A DNA stretch of 64,000 nucleotides from Sthenelais limicola (taxonomy: Eukaryota; Annelida; Polychaeta; Phyllodocida; Sigalionidae). Below the pieces are notes generated by a model. The model made no database searches and had not been told where the DNA came from. It saw only the letters and a program-made list of their open reading frames with translations. Shown one piece after another: positions 28,501 through 42,900 of this stretch. Location of the stretch: NCBI GenBank assembly GCA_942159475.1, contig OW804096.1, positions 130,252,941 through 130,316,940 on the forward strand. The letters run 5' to 3'. Every line of letters begins with the position of its first letter. Positions within the stretch are counted from its first letter, which is position 1. Made by a program: the position numbers and the translations under genes.

Positions 28501-31500
28501 TTTACCTTCCATTTCTAAATATAACCACAGCAACAGGAAGATTGAAAACATTCGATAAATAGATAAATAAATGTTTCCGACAGCAACCACAATTCAAATA
28601 ACATGTTAAGTGCAGCCAGAATTAGTCAGGGATCGTGGGCTTCGGAATTGGGGTATGTAATTGGTTATGATTCTAGTTTATAAATATGTGTTACGGTTCA
28701 CCTATATATATAAACTCTCTCACCCTGACATTTTAAAATCCATCTGTAGGAGATGCATATTTAAAAAGATTATCATTTTTATTCGGATTAATGAGCACTG
28801 CCATATTTGGATAAATAACTTACATACAGTTTATCAATTATTGTTTATTTGCCCCCTAATACAGCTTATCAATCCTGTAATATTTATTTTGATGCGACGC
28901 CCACTGTAGATAGATATATAGGTGTTAGTTGGTACGGATAGATAAATGGTAGGCTACGTGTATTTTCTATTATGTAATACAATTCAATATGGTAAATATG
29001 AGCAACATTACGAGGACGTGTCGAGCATGTGATGTAGCACCGAGTTTCTCAGAGTCATATGACCCTCTTGTCAAAACTGTGAACTGTGGTTAATTGAAGG
29101 CTTATTTCATTCGATTTGGGTATAAGATACTCAAAAGCACCTTTATAGACATCAGATGTTGGACAATCTTCTCCTAGCACTGCAGTATTCCTATGTTCAA
29201 ACTTACAATTTATTGAATTGATTGTAGATATTTCCCCTTTAAATAGGTCCAAGTAATTATTAGGTTAATGATCGTAACCAATTTAACAACAAATGTCTAT
29301 TTATGAGAGCCTGGAAATTCCTCCCCCTGAAATCTGTTAGCAATCTTGAACTTAGGTGTTTCCATTCTTCTATATATAAGGATCGATAGACGAAATTCTT
29401 GGGTAGAGTTAATTGGAGGTAGGCCAAGCAGAGATAGTAATGACACAATACAAGCAATAACATTCGGTTCGGAGATGAATTTCCGATCCAAAAGGCCATA
29501 CAAATAAAAGGGTAAGTACCATACATGTATAATGAGGTGTGATGCGGTGGTACCAGCTCCATACTTCCCACTATAATATTATATAATAGCCATGCTAGAA
29601 GTTATCTGTGTCTGTTCACAGATGAGTGGACATCGCGTCTTACACGCCCTATTGCTGGAGAAACAATACATACAAATTGTAGATTGGCCATGACCTTGCG
29701 TGGACCCTAAACCTGCCAAAAACATTCAACAATATTCTCTCCAATCCTGAACGTCTATCAATTATGTGTGATCTGAAATAGATTTTGAGCAATAAGGGTA
29801 TCAATAACTTCATAAATTGGTTATTCTTTTGTTAATAAGGTCAAGATGACGCTTAGAGGCATTGAATACAACGAAGCTTTACTAAAAAAGGACAAATTTA
29901 AAACCAAAGTGTGGAGAGTTATAATTAACAAGTTGGAAGATATACCATGATTTATCAATGGTAACGCTAAGGTCGACAATTCTTTTAAAATTACACAAAA
30001 CAAAAAGGAAACAAATATAATAAAATGAACATGTAGGGTTCGTGAAAGCTACTTTAGTTTTTCAAGTTTATTGGACAATTATTTAAACCGCCTATGTTTA
30101 TCTTGATGTAAAGGAGGTTCCTGTTTTGTTTGTCTACTTCACGAAATAAAACCGTTTGAAAAAAGAAAACCCGAGACAAATTTATATGCAGTACATTTAC
30201 ATACTTACATACTCGATTTAAACATTGAGAGCTGTTGCAACGTCGGTTTACTAGACGTGTCCAGCTGATCAAGAATCTAAAATTTACATTATTGTAGTGT
30301 TCATCTGTCTCTTCTACCCTCAGTATTCTGCCAGTTAAATAATCGTAGCAACATTTCTTATTAAACGTCACATATCTATGTAATACATTTTACACCCGCT
30401 TAGCCAGCATTATACTATAGCCTTGATGATAATGTGAGAATAATAATATTATATTATTTTCCAGGGTTCGTGACTACACTCAGGATGTCGGAATTACGTA
30501 TAGGACTAATCCCTTGACATAATCTGCCAGCACTAAACACCGTTACCTGGGAAATAATATTATCTTAAGCCATGCATCTCGATTAGATATAATGTCAGAA
30601 ACATTGGTAAAAAATAGGGATAAAAGATGATAACATGGTCTTATGTAACATCTATATGATTGGACTTTTTAGATTATACTAAATATTAGACAACAGGCAT
30701 TTCGCAAGAGATAGCAACATTTCTATGTCGTCCACTAATCCTGGAATAATTCACATGGATTGTTAAGATCAAACATCTAGAGCAAAAAGGGTTCAGGCGG
30801 GATTAGAAGAAGTAAATGAGATGACAACTTTACACAAGGGTAAACATTAGAGGGGAGAGGGTAGTTGAAACCGAGAGAAACAAAGGGGAGGCTGAAACAG
30901 GCATCTATAAAAACGCTGAAAATACTATGGGAAGAATAAAAAACAGTATTAATGCATTACGTTTCACGAGTTTCAAATAGACCCTAAAAGAAACGATAAT
31001 GAGCGCTGATTGCCAAGTTCAAATTCCTTTTCTAAATCCGGGTAATGAAACCAGCGGCTCATGGTGCAGACTCTGGAAACTAACAGCAAGTAGCTCGCCT
31101 GCTTCCAGTCGTTCTCACCAGGTGGTAGAACTGGACTGCCTTCTCTTCTTTCCTTATAATAATCCATTAAAAGCAATGAGAATACAATTGTACATGGACC
31201 CATGTACGTTACTCCAAGCAACGAGTTTTAAATGAACTTAAATTTACCTTGGTTTGTGTGTATGATACAGGGTATTTTGGTCCAAGGTAAAAGTCTATCC
31301 ATATGAAAGTATCTACATCTTATGTTGTAGGGTTCAACCTGTTTGGAAAGGCAATGGCTGCTCAAGCTGGACCTGGTTAAGGCAAGACAGATACCACTGA
31401 TCCCTGATACTGTGTCTGACATTATATCATATAAAAACAAGAAGTGGGTCTCTAATAACCTTATACTTATTGTTGCAGGTGTTCAAGAATCTCATGGACG

Positions 31501-33483
31501 TTGTCTAAAACCAATGCTAGAACTTAGAAGGGTAAATCTTATATAACCAGATTATAATATAACATATCCATGGCTTAAGACACGTCACCCATGGATGTCT
31601 AATCCTCATGAAATTTCAACTAATAAACACGGCCCTATTCCAAAACTTGAATTATCATTTATTTCCAGGTGTTAAATCGCACACTTATGGGCAATTATCA
31701 AAAGTATTCTAAATTTGAGCGAATTATGATATAAACATCTTAGTTGGACCCTCTCTTGTCGCAAGGTTATAATAATCCCTGTATTAATCATGTATATCAA
31801 ACTAATGTGTGTATAGGTGCGTGAGGGGAAGAAATTATTTACAAGTAATAGAACCCCGCAGGATACCATAACCCAGATTTAGCAACCCATATTACCACCT
31901 CCTAGCATGTTAATGCGGTTATGAGGCCCTATGTTCCCAGCCTATAAATAACCCTAATCTCCGTCTCCTATAAGACGCAACCGACAGATCTCGAGCCTGG
32001 TTCCACAGACCCACTTAGCGATGAAACAGTATCCTTCACTTCCAAATATGCATGCAGCGATCTAGCATGTAGATCCAATGAAGCAGGCTAATGCCGAAAG
32101 ACAGTCTTTGCCATAAGGCACACAATAAGGCCCTCTGCCAGAAGAAATACTTGATTACCCAAATTTATTGTTGTCAATGTAAGCAAGAATCAGCATCCTG
32201 GACTGTCTACATTGATCTTGGTGGGTAGGTCTCATTGGATTAGTTAATCGTGCACATTCCCCCCAGGCAATAGTAAATAAGGGTCTTTCTTTGTTGACAG
32301 GAAAGGAATGGGTAACAAGAGACGAATTGACTAATGTTAATCTCCGCGTTATGTATTCCCATGTTTACCTTATGGAAAAATCACCTTTTCCCAAACATTC
32401 AGGGGGCACAGAAGATTTTGTGTTGGAAATATAGACAATAAACTTAACGTTTCCCCAGTGTCTGTTGGTACTCTTTCAATGTTCCTTGGTTGAAGACTAT
32501 GTTATTCAGTTTTTTTTGTATTTATCAGCTTATGTTTCCATCCACGACCAAGTTTTATCTTTGAAAATCTTCGAAAACACAACCGCACACACATAATGCA
32601 TGCTTCCATGTACACCGGTTATAGGCCGACTATTTTTACGAAGTATTATTCACTTCATATTTTCATTTCATTATTTATTTATGGTATTTTTTATACTTTT
32701 ATTTTCCCTAAGAACATGTCTCGCAATGCGTCTTATATGGTATCAACGCGTTAATAAAAGTGATAAATAATAAAGAATGTCAACAATTTAAAAAAAATCC
32801 CACCCAATTACTTGCTGCACATTCGCTTGCAGCACATTCGCCCCGAATTGTGTTGTTCAATACATTGATATTCTACCGTCGCAGAGATTCAATCTGGTGA
32901 TGGTCTGGAAACGGACCGGGGAAGTTGTTATGACAACCGGTCAACTCAGTTCCCTGACCTTGCCTCTCTGAACAATGTCATGTTATTGCTGGGCTGGTCG
33001 ACATTGGTACAGGTATCCTTTGAGCTTCATGAGAATATCAATGTTTTTAAATTGGACTCAAATAAAGTGCATTTAAAAAAATCCATAATTATGTTGGATG
33101 TCAATTGTTTTCTTAAGGTCACCCAATATGGATCAGGGATAGCACGTCCGTTTGGAAATAATCAGAAATGATGTTATAGCTGGATGCATGGGTATAACAT
33201 GAATTTAGAGGAGAATCTATTGAGCCTTTAAATAGGGAATACTTGAGTATCAAAGGTTTGAGATATCGACAGTAGGGGGAGGCAATGTCCCACCATTTCC
33301 TCCCCATTACTTCATGTGTATCGCACATTAGTGAAGCATTGTTATACATAGCCTGGACATTATGTTTTTATCAAGCAGTGAAGTTGTGTAGGTCTTGGTT
33401 CCAATCACTCAAAACAACCATCATATTCTTACATTTACGGGATATATCCCTCTGCATACAAACCTTTATCGATAATTTGTCTA

Positions 33484-33646
33484 GTCTAGGCTCAGGGTTG
33501 ATCGAGTCCCTCCAAACTGAAGGAAAGCCTCTTGCTCCAAACAGCAAAATCCCATTAAAATCCCATTAGGACACCTACTCCAGGGCCAAGACGTTTAATC
33601 ACTGACATGCCATTCTTATCTGATCTGAGAGGCCGTGAGCCTAGAT
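33484..33646. repeat. TIR repeat GTCTAGGCTCA family, copy 2
   Basis: 163 bp with the same ends as copy 1 (last base changed). It lacks about 18 bp around the A-box-like motif. Confidence 0.75.
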
Positions 33647-34365
33647 TGTTGGGCTAATTGAGAAAGTTAGTGCGAGGTGATTCTACTCTAAAGTGTGTGA
33701 GAGCTTAGTAGTAAAATACTAAGGTGAGAGGAATCACACGTAGAAGGGCCTTGGTCGACTCAAATATTAATCTTTAATGTATGTGTTCGTCCCCCATGAA
33801 TGAGGATGACCAATTTACAGCAAGAGCAGAGTGGTTGTCTCATTTCTTTTATTGTTCGCGAGGTACTGAGAAGTTAAGCCTTACTTTACTCTATTCCTGC
33901 TGATGTTGATATTATGCAAGAAGTGTCGCCACTGTATTGTGCTTACTCGTAATATATTGATCAATTTATGAGATTCCCGAGAGTCCTGACAATTTACGTA
34001 ATATTTAGTGCATACTATTATTATCAGTAGACTATTGTCGCCTGTTTTGCCTCCTTCTAAAGTTTCTTTTCCCCAGCGTTACCTTGGGTCCAGTATATAC
34101 ATTTAATATAATTGAAACTGTAGAGTAAAAGGAAAGTTGAAATTTAAGATCTAATAGAAAGTGTGCTTGGGGCATGTTTCATTTCCACTCTGAAACGTTT
34201 CTCTGGGTATGTAGAAGGAGGTTCATCGCAGCATTGACAATTAACATTAGATGATCTGTTGAAGGTATCAAGGACTCAGTGATTCATGAAATATGTGATT
34301 GTAGGTAATACATATTAGTATAGGACATACCGTATGCTTGACAACACATGTCCGATATGGTGTAT

Positions 34366-35052
34366 ATATAGAGAGAATGGAACAAGCCGGCAGTAATAAA
34401 AAATGTATTGGATGAAATTCGTCCAAGTAAGCACGATTCCGTAGGCAGAGTGCTAATGCGGACGAATCAAGTCCAATACATTTTTTATTACAATGGCGAG
34501 TTCCTTTCTATATTTATTATATGTGCATAAAATTTGATCATATGTCATCAGATATCACTTAAAAATTTAAAGAAGCCTCAGAGAGCCCCGCTGCCCCACT
34601 GAGAGCCCCGCTGAGAGCCCCGTTAGTATAATGGTGCCCTGTGTGATCATGCAGTATTTACTTACTGACATTGTTGAATTAAAGCGTTCATATCGCGGCC
34701 ATTTCTTGAGATACATTAATAAAGCTTATATCATTCGATAGAGAATTTAAGGGGTTTTATTATTTCAGGGATGATCTACGTTTCGGTCACATTAGACCTT
34801 CATCAGGATGACACATCAGAATTTAATTTTCTATTTAATGGTGTGCTTCTTATTATGTATTTGTATGAATATAGTACCAGAATCAAGGGTGGAATTACCG
34901 ATCACGGGGTTTCGCACAGTTTTCATTTTGTTGACATGCTTCACGGAGACAGCTATTTTTAGACAACTACATTTTCATGGTACGCGTATTATATGAATAT
35001 TTTTATAGCACCCCATTTATTGCACCACTCATATGGAATGCGCATATAATAA
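34366..35052. mobile_element. Hairpin-headed MITE-like repeat, copy 2
   Basis: Homologous to 7818-8445 over its whole length, in the same orientation, with the loop around CCGTAGGCAGAGTGC kept. The stem differs from copy 1 at five places, each matched on the other arm. It carries a 67-bp insert at 34751-34817 with a 9-bp duplication. It lies between the two host genes. Confidence 0.75.
34751..34817 (-). mobile_element. Short Penelope-type fragment with hammerhead-like core
   Basis: The 67-bp insert is absent from repeat copy 1 and is flanked by AGAATTTAA at 34742-34750 and 34818-34826. On the minus strand it reads CTGATGA, an A, GGTC, a six-base loop, GACC, GAAAC: the conserved core and stem II of a hammerhead ribozyme as known from Penelope-like retroelements. 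A short stem III with a cleavage site is not obvious, so activity is doubtful. The family assignment rests on this motif only. Confidence 0.45.
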
Positions 35053-38000
35053 AATATTATATTGTTTGCTTATATTCACACATATGTGAAACTCATGCTA
35101 CCGGAATCAAGACTAAACGTTTGTATAACATTATTTATAATATATACATGTATGTTAAATTAATGTGTGCAGCATTGAACCGTAGAGGAACCAGTCTTTT
35201 ATTGCATGGCCAATTCGATTTTATCCAGTGGACTCTGTAGCTGCGGCATTTGTGTTTTGGATGGATATATAATATATTATATTCTTATCATACTGTCCAC
35301 ACTCACCCACACACGCTGTGTGGTTTCCATCCCAATTGATTTCTAATTCTACGGGCAACTAAATCACGATAAGGATAACCAGCAATTGTTCCATTTCCTT
35401 TGCATTGTGTCGCAGTCCTTGACCTATTAGACATTCCCATGCTGTGGTAAATTCAATAGGCAATGGCTGCGTGCTATCTCATCAGTCATTCAGAGCAGAC
35501 GTAAAGCAAGGGAAATGAGATTCTCTGCTTTCCTTAGCCCCATATTCCTCTTAAAGGTATAGACCCACGTCTGCAGGAACGCCCTCAATGTCAAGCCTGA
35601 GAAACATACATGTACTGCTGCCTATCCGTGGTAATGGTAATCCCAATAGCGGTTAACGGGTCTAATATGGTTTGAGAACTTTCGAATCTTTTCCGCTCTA
35701 CAGAACGTTTTAATTATGCTCTTCAAACAGAGGTTCTGTGGTTGTGTTCTGAGATTAAGAAATCCAGGGTCCCATAGACCCAAGTTGGAAGTGGTATATA
35801 CACATTTAATATAGTACAGTGTCATTCAATGTTATACATTCAGAATGACAAAAAACTGCTAAAATATCTAGGGTAATAAGAAGCATTAGTAGCGTTTAAT
35901 CCCATATTGTGCTAAATCAGTTTATGTTGCTTCTGAGCATGGCGATCTGGATAATGTTCCCTTGATGTTATCGGCATTAATAAAACCAATATTGTATTGT
36001 ATATGAGTGTATATGACTACAACTGCATGTAATTGACCCTCCAAAGATAGTGTGTTGTGCTTGGTTAATTGACCTCGCATCCATATGTAACCCTTCCCTA
36101 CGCCAATAAATGCCCATTTTGGACCCTAGTCCTGCATCATCAGCATTCCAGCGCACTGGAGACTCTATGTTATATGTCAGAAGCTAAATATACATTATCC
36201 CGATGCGTCCATTATGGCATTTTCTCCTCACCAGACAGCCTCTCACACCAGCGCGTTCTGCAAGTCACTATGACATAAAATCCCGGCGGCAATCCCAGCG
36301 TAGTGTCTGATTTACATACCAAGCGTTTTCTATATTTGATGAGTCTGATGAGATTTTTCCGGTCTGTACACAGTATTGATAGAATGGCACTAATACTTTT
36401 GTTTAGCAATGGAAGGAGTGTTCTGGTGTTCTTCATGGACTGCCCAGAAGACTATTCAGAATAATATGCAATAGGATACCACACAAAATGCCAAACGTCT
36501 TTTCAGCCCAAGACAAGCCTTTCAGCTGTGTAGAATTCTGGGGATAACTGGCACATTACACTCCACAACATGGTCTTGTGTTATGCAGCTAAATGATCTA
36601 GGAAAAGGATCTCCATGCATAGGGTGTTCTATGATTAAGAACACAAATGTGAATGACTTTGGTAAATCAAGATAACCAAATAATAATAAGGTATACTTCA
36701 TATCTGCAAATTGGCTTGGTCTATTGATCCAAGATATTTGCATGACAGGTAATTCTGTTATTTACTAATACAACTACCTAGCTTGGGTTCATTGCATTTA
36801 ATGCCTATATTACAGTTAATATGACAGTTCTCCATAATTTTGAAATATTCACTTGATTTTCGGATGTAAATTCGATAGAGGTTATATTATTTTCATTGTG
36901 AGATAAACTGACTGTCATGATTTGAACGTGTCAAATATTTCATTATATGGATTACTATATGTATTCATGACTTTGATATAATATTGAATTTTGTAAAGAG
37001 TCAGCGATTACTGAGAAAAGTGTACCAGTTACATAATGTTTTTGGCTGAATAAAAATATTTAAATACAATACTATATGCTTGCACTCATGGCACTGATGG
37101 TGATAACCAGGAAGTGTTGATCGAGAGAACGTATACTGTTAGAGACTATGCTCACTATAGTCTAATAATTATATATGCATTGCGGTCCGAAATGGTATAA
37201 TGATTCGAATCGCAAATTATTTAGAGTCATCACAATAATATACGATCATTGACATCAGGCCTGATATTTGGTAGGTATCTCTGGTTTCACTGACGGTATA
37301 GTGATTGCAAGATTTATAGACTGAACGTGCCGAAATGCTAGGGGATTTGATCCTACATCGACAATATTATATTGTGGAATTGCTGAACATTTGGCAGGGG
37401 GTGTAGAAAACCCAAACAATATTTGTTTACGATCAGCAGATGAGGCAAATCATATATTTCATCTTTTAGTTTAATTCAATCAATATTGCTTCATTACTCA
37501 AACACCAAATAAATAGAAGACACTGTATGGAAATGACTTTTATTCTTATCAACAGACATTGTGAAAAGGGTCAATGTTTGATAACATTCCAAACCTCCGT
37601 TATTTTAGATAAGGGTGATGATGACCATGAGTATTTACAAGCTAAGAGACAACATGATCATGTACATATATGTCCATTGTACGTAAGGGGCACATTTCCA
37701 CACGATATTTTTCCTATTGCGATTATTGCATTTTTGTGTTTGTTGTTGTACTGTGGAAAAAGGCCTCGTTAATAGAAACATACACTTAAATAACAATTCT
37801 AGCGCATTGGACAACAGTTGCGTCCGTCCTTTGCGATTGTTGATTGCCCTTCTTGCAGCCCTTTGCTTAGAATTAAAACAGTTGTAAGTTTCAGCTGGCG
37901 GTAGATCACTAACTTGGGTGTACCTCGTGCCATGAATTTAAGATTACGGAATTCTCATTGCCAACTGATGGTGGGATATTTTAAACCCACATTTAGGAAA

Positions 38001-38261
38001 ATGCAACAATCGCAATAAAAGACCAAACCGTGGATATGCGCTGTTCAGAAATCAATTTTAGTGTGTTTTCATGGGATTTAGGGGCGAAGGGTGGGTGTGG
38101 TAACGGAAATATGTACTGTGACATAATGTATATGACTTGGAGGTGCAACATTTTTCATTTACTTTCATTGCTTTGGAATATATAATGTTTTGTGTCGAAG
38201 AATTCAAGGACATATATTTTGGTATGCATAAACTATTTCTGCATGGCAACTGGCAGAGTAG

Positions 38262-38410
38262 AGTAAACCCACACACGTAAACGCACATACAATATACGTA
38301 TATACATGTATACACACATGTATACGTATATATCTCTTCACATAATATGTACACGTACATATGCATATGCATAGATGTATATACACATACATACTTACAT
38401 ATATATGACT
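38262..38410. repeat. Alternating purine-pyrimidine low-complexity tract
   Basis: A mixture of CA, TA and GTAC steps with repeated TACATGTATAC-like palindromes. Frames on the minus strand give Tyr/Cys/Val-rich translations that are artefacts. Confidence 0.8.
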
Positions 38411-39429
38411 GAATCTTATTCTCATCATGGAAACATAAGCTGAACTATTACACATCTGAGTCTGTAGACTATATAACAAGGGGTACAGGCTTTGGGACTA
38501 CAACTTACATCATAGTATCACAGGAACCACTGGTGGTGAACTGTGATGGACTGTCTTCTTAATTCAATCAACCAATTCATAATCAGTAGTGAGTTGGAAA
38601 ATCAATCTATGGACCTGCCCCTGGTACGAATAACTACAATATCCATCCTTAAATATATCGATCTTTTTGGGGATAATATTCATTGTCCTACAATTCCTCT
38701 TCATCAGAGCAAGGCCTAGTACGTCTGTCACTCATCCCCATACCCGTATAGGATAGATTTTGAGGCACCGCCATTTTATGTCAAATAGAAACAGTTACTG
38801 CTCATCATAATAATTTGTAGCTTCATATGTTACATCATTATACAAAAAGTCCACCGAAGTCCTTCCAAATGTGTGTCGTAGATATATTTCACATCAAGCG
38901 TCCCAACAAGAAGTAGAGCCTTGCCTCAGCAGATATGTATACGGTTAGTTGATTATTAATTTGTTTTACATCTTCTTAATCACTAATATCTTTCCAAGCT
39001 GCAGGTTACCATCAGCGACAGTATAGTATTATCGATTCCACCGCACTATACATCCGCGGACCTTTATAAATTATTAATATTGTTAATGATTAAAATGGTC
39101 ACCTAGCAATTGTAGTGTTCCAATGTTAGTTGTAAGTAGAAACTTGATCTACTCTCGATCCCAAGTATTGGCACGCCCTGAATACTACAAGGAAACATGG
39201 CGGCAGCGGTGTTTGTCCGCGCCCATGTTGCATCGTCGTTAGCATATCAGGCGTCAACTTTTACAAGACGCTTCTCTTCCTCCTCCTCTGTATCGTTGTG
39301 ACAAAAAGGACGACTTTCGCAGCGCTTAAAGGACAAGATAACCAAAATGTTTATACATACAGTGTGTGTTCCATCTGATTGTTCATCAGCGAACCTTTTT
39401 TGTGTGTGTGTCAGTATTAGCGTGCTGGT

Positions 39430-39965
39430 TTACGTGATGATACCCATGTATCTGGGGTAAAGTAATATAAATATTGCCGAGGTTGTCATTCCGGTGAATA
39501 GCAACCAGAAAAATACTCGGTCGAGTACATGTGCGAGCTCATGCCAGTCTTTGGAAAAATCCTCTAGTTCCTCCTCGCCACTTCCGGCTCCGCAAGAACA
39601 CACGTTGTGATTGTCACAATTTGTTGTAATGGCGTTGTCTTTTACCGGCACGACCCGTGGACCGTTTGAGGGTCTTGTGCCAACTGTCAAACTCAAAAGT
39701 TCCATATCATCCACCACCCCGTTCCCTTCGGGCATCTTTTTCATTTTCTCCATCTTTTTAGCAAAGGCCTTATTTCTGCTGTTGGTTTTAGACCTACTAA
39801 CTGATTTGGGGCGCACACAAACGAGGCGCGACAAATAACTTAGAATGAGCTTCTTGAGCCAGTAAGGTACGGGGTAGCGAGCGCCACGGTGGTGAACATT
39901 CAGCACTAAAACCGTCAAACAAATGGACACGGTGCCGAGGGTCATCGTAGCCGTAAGGTAAATTA
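39430..39965 (-). CDS. nAChR-like last exon: M3, cytoplasmic loop, M4, stop
   Basis: The exon has 536 nt from acceptor AG at 39966-39967 to the stop codon at 39430-39432. It encodes the rest of M3 (TMTLGTVSICLTVLVLNVHH, then R), a cytoplasmic loop rich in Lys, Ser and later Glu, the membrane-associated helix KDWHELAHVLDRVFFWLLF, and M4 (TTSAIFILLYPRYMG). The tail after M4 is only a few residues, as usual for the family. Confidence 0.95.
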
Positions 39966-42900
39966 CTGAAAGAGAATTAAACCGGTTAATAATTGAGCTA
40001 ATTACACATCTCAGGCTTTACCAAGGAGTAAAGAAAAGCTGTGAAAATAAACTAGCAATGGTCGTATTGGTTGATGACCTATGCAGCCCAATACAAGAGA
40101 TTATGGGTTAAAATTGCCCACACAGCAGGTTTTGAATAAAAATAAAACCAAAAAGAGAACTGAAAAGACCTAATAATTTGCAGGTAAAAATAGATTTGAG
40201 ACTGGGAATATGAGTCAGCCAGCCGGAAATCCAGCCAGCCAGCCAGTCAATCAGATACAGAATCTCATGATCCTTGTCAGAGTTAGAGGCTGAAGTGTAA
40301 TGTCACAGGAGAAATGAGCATATCATTCCACATCTTCGTCTTCCATCTCGTATATATTCATATCGGCTGGCGGTATTATTCATAACCAAGGTATCTTGAT
40401 AGAAAGTTGGTTATTAAAGAGGCAAATTGGCATTGCAAGCTTCTGTGGTAAGTAAATTTACGAAACAATCGTAAAGGTTACAAACAAATCGATTCGTTTT
40501 CTTTTCCGAAATACAATATAAAACGTTCACATTATAAATAGAAGATGCATACTGCAAATTCCAAAGCAAATTTCAATTATTTGTACTAGTTAATAAGAAA
40601 TACACTCCAACAAATGCATTCAGTCGCCCAACAAGTTCCTACAATTTAATGTGTTCCAGAATAATATTAACCGCTATAATACATTACCTGTGATGTTAAT
40701 CGTTACTTCCTGAGATAGAAAAGGTTTATACGTACGTGACAACCAAGGATATAGATATTTTTTAGTTTCAGAAACAATCGGCAAAGCGTATCATCACTGT
40801 GTTGTATTATCATCGCCATAAACTCAACGTTACAAAGGCAGAGAAAGATGAAGACGGAGGGAGGGGGACTTAATTAAACTAAGCCCAGATTTAGGCTAAT
40901 ATTGGCAATAATTGGATTAATATTATATCACAAGCATCGGCGTATGCCATCACGCCAGCTCCATTAAAAGGAGTTGACGGCAAAACGACTTATTGAATCC
41001 TCAAACCAGCAACGGAACCTTAATGGGGCTCCTGAAGGGATTTAAAGAAAGACTTTTCTTGTAAGAATTAAAGCTTCAGAACTTCGACTATGTATTAGGT
41101 TACTGACAAAATGGCCATGCTTGCCACATAAAGAATTCATGCTCAATTCCCCTGACATCTCTCGTACAAAATCTAATGTCATGGCGCACGAATATTGGCA
41201 ATATTATTTTGAAGCTGTTCATGCATGTGACAATGCATTATTGTAAAATACAAGCATTAATTTTCGACTATTGCCGGACACGAACAGGGACCCAATCAGA
41301 AATACCCCACCCTACATTGTTAGTTACATGTATGAATCTATGTCTCCCCATTCTCCCATACCTGGAAAAAAATATATAGAAAAAATAACAACCCTACCCC
41401 CCTGCCCGATTTGATCCCAATCTAAGACATAGTACTGACCCATTAATGGTATGGCGAGGGAAGTTCGCGGAATATTGTCTGCTATCATTAGAAGGAACAC
41501 GGTGAAGGCTAGGAGGACAGAAATTCCCAGCGATATCTTCTCCCCAGCATCAGGCGGTAAGAAGAACCCTATCATGATCAGCACAGAGAGCATGACGCAG
41601 GGCAAAACAATGTTCATCATGTAGAATTTATATCTGCGCCTAAGATGCAATGTAAAGACAACGTGTGGGTAGCCCTTGCCGGGACAACAATCCAGTACAG
41701 TGATGTTCCACTCTGTCGACGTCCCATAAACATGCCATTCTCCGTTCAGTCTGAAGTCGTGGGTGCTAATCTCATTCGACGCGTTGGTAATATTCATTTT
41801 TGACGAATAGTAAGAATATGCACCAATCAGGAGCGGACAATGTTGGGAATCAAATGGAAAATAGGTGATGTCGATATCGCAGGTTGTCCTAAAAATGCCC
41901 CCTGGTTCCCAATGCAACATGCCGTTGTTCGATAGCAGGACACGGATTCTCTCGAAGTCCGGTATGAGCTCATCGGCCCTAGAAATGCACAAATTTAGCA
42001 ATGGAATATGAATTATAAGAAAGCAATTAGTACAAACAAATATAGGTCAAAGCACCATGAGTGGGACGGTTCTGAGCGCCAAACAACAGTAGGGGGCACT
42101 GTTTCCTTAATTTTCAGCCTATCGGGCAAAGCAAGATACCAAATGCGAGCAAATATCAATCTCTTTAAGGTTGCCTAGATGCCTACACTGAAAATCTTCA
42201 ATGTGTAATGCAAAGTCTATGGAGAAATGAAGCAAGTCAAAGGCACCATGAGTGGCCACATGGCCACCATGAGTGGGCCACATGGTCACCATGGGTGGAC
42301 CGGGTTGTCACCATGGGTGGATCGCGGGGGGTGTCACCATGGGTGGACCGGGGTGTCACCATGATGGGTGGACTGGGGTGTCACCATGATGGTTGGACCA
42401 GGTTGTCACCATGGGTGAACCAGGGGTTACCATGGGTGGACCAGGGGGTCACCAGGGGTGGACCAGGGGGTAACCAGGGGTAGAAAAGCAGGCTGTCATA
42501 AAGAATTGGTTAAAATGCACATACTGAATCATGTAGATAGAGCCTGATTATACATGCATCTGGATCGATGCAGCCAAGACCAGAGTGCTCCAGTATTATT
42601 GGCAAGGATTTCACAACTTCAACTCAATGTTCAATACAGAAAAGTGATCAGATCAAAGTGACTTTTTTCCTGATTAAGCCTCAATATATGGTCTTTCTAT
42701 AAGTCACAATAAATAATATATAATTCAACACTTATATTTTGTGTGTGTAATTGCCTCGTTATTCCACTCATGGTGACTTGGGTGGACCACTCAAGGTGAT
42801 TTGACATGCTTTTTTTATTCCCTGATTACAAAAAAGCGTTAATAACATTGCATGTCCTAATTATTATTTTTTCTAAGAATGATAACATTCTTGATCCAGT

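Larger units (their letters stand above)
25533..39429. other. Intergenic region between the ACE-like 5' end and the nAChR-like 3' end
   Basis: About 14 kb. Holds a TIR repeat (33484-33646), hairpin repeat copy 2 with its insert, and the alternating tract at 38.3 kb. No ORF shows a known family. I could not find a convincing polyadenylation signal for the nAChR-like gene in the first 400 bp left of its stop. Confidence 0.6.

Noticed and set aside
42208..42483. Trp/Gly/His-rich ORF
   Set aside because: It is the minisatellite read in a stop-free frame.
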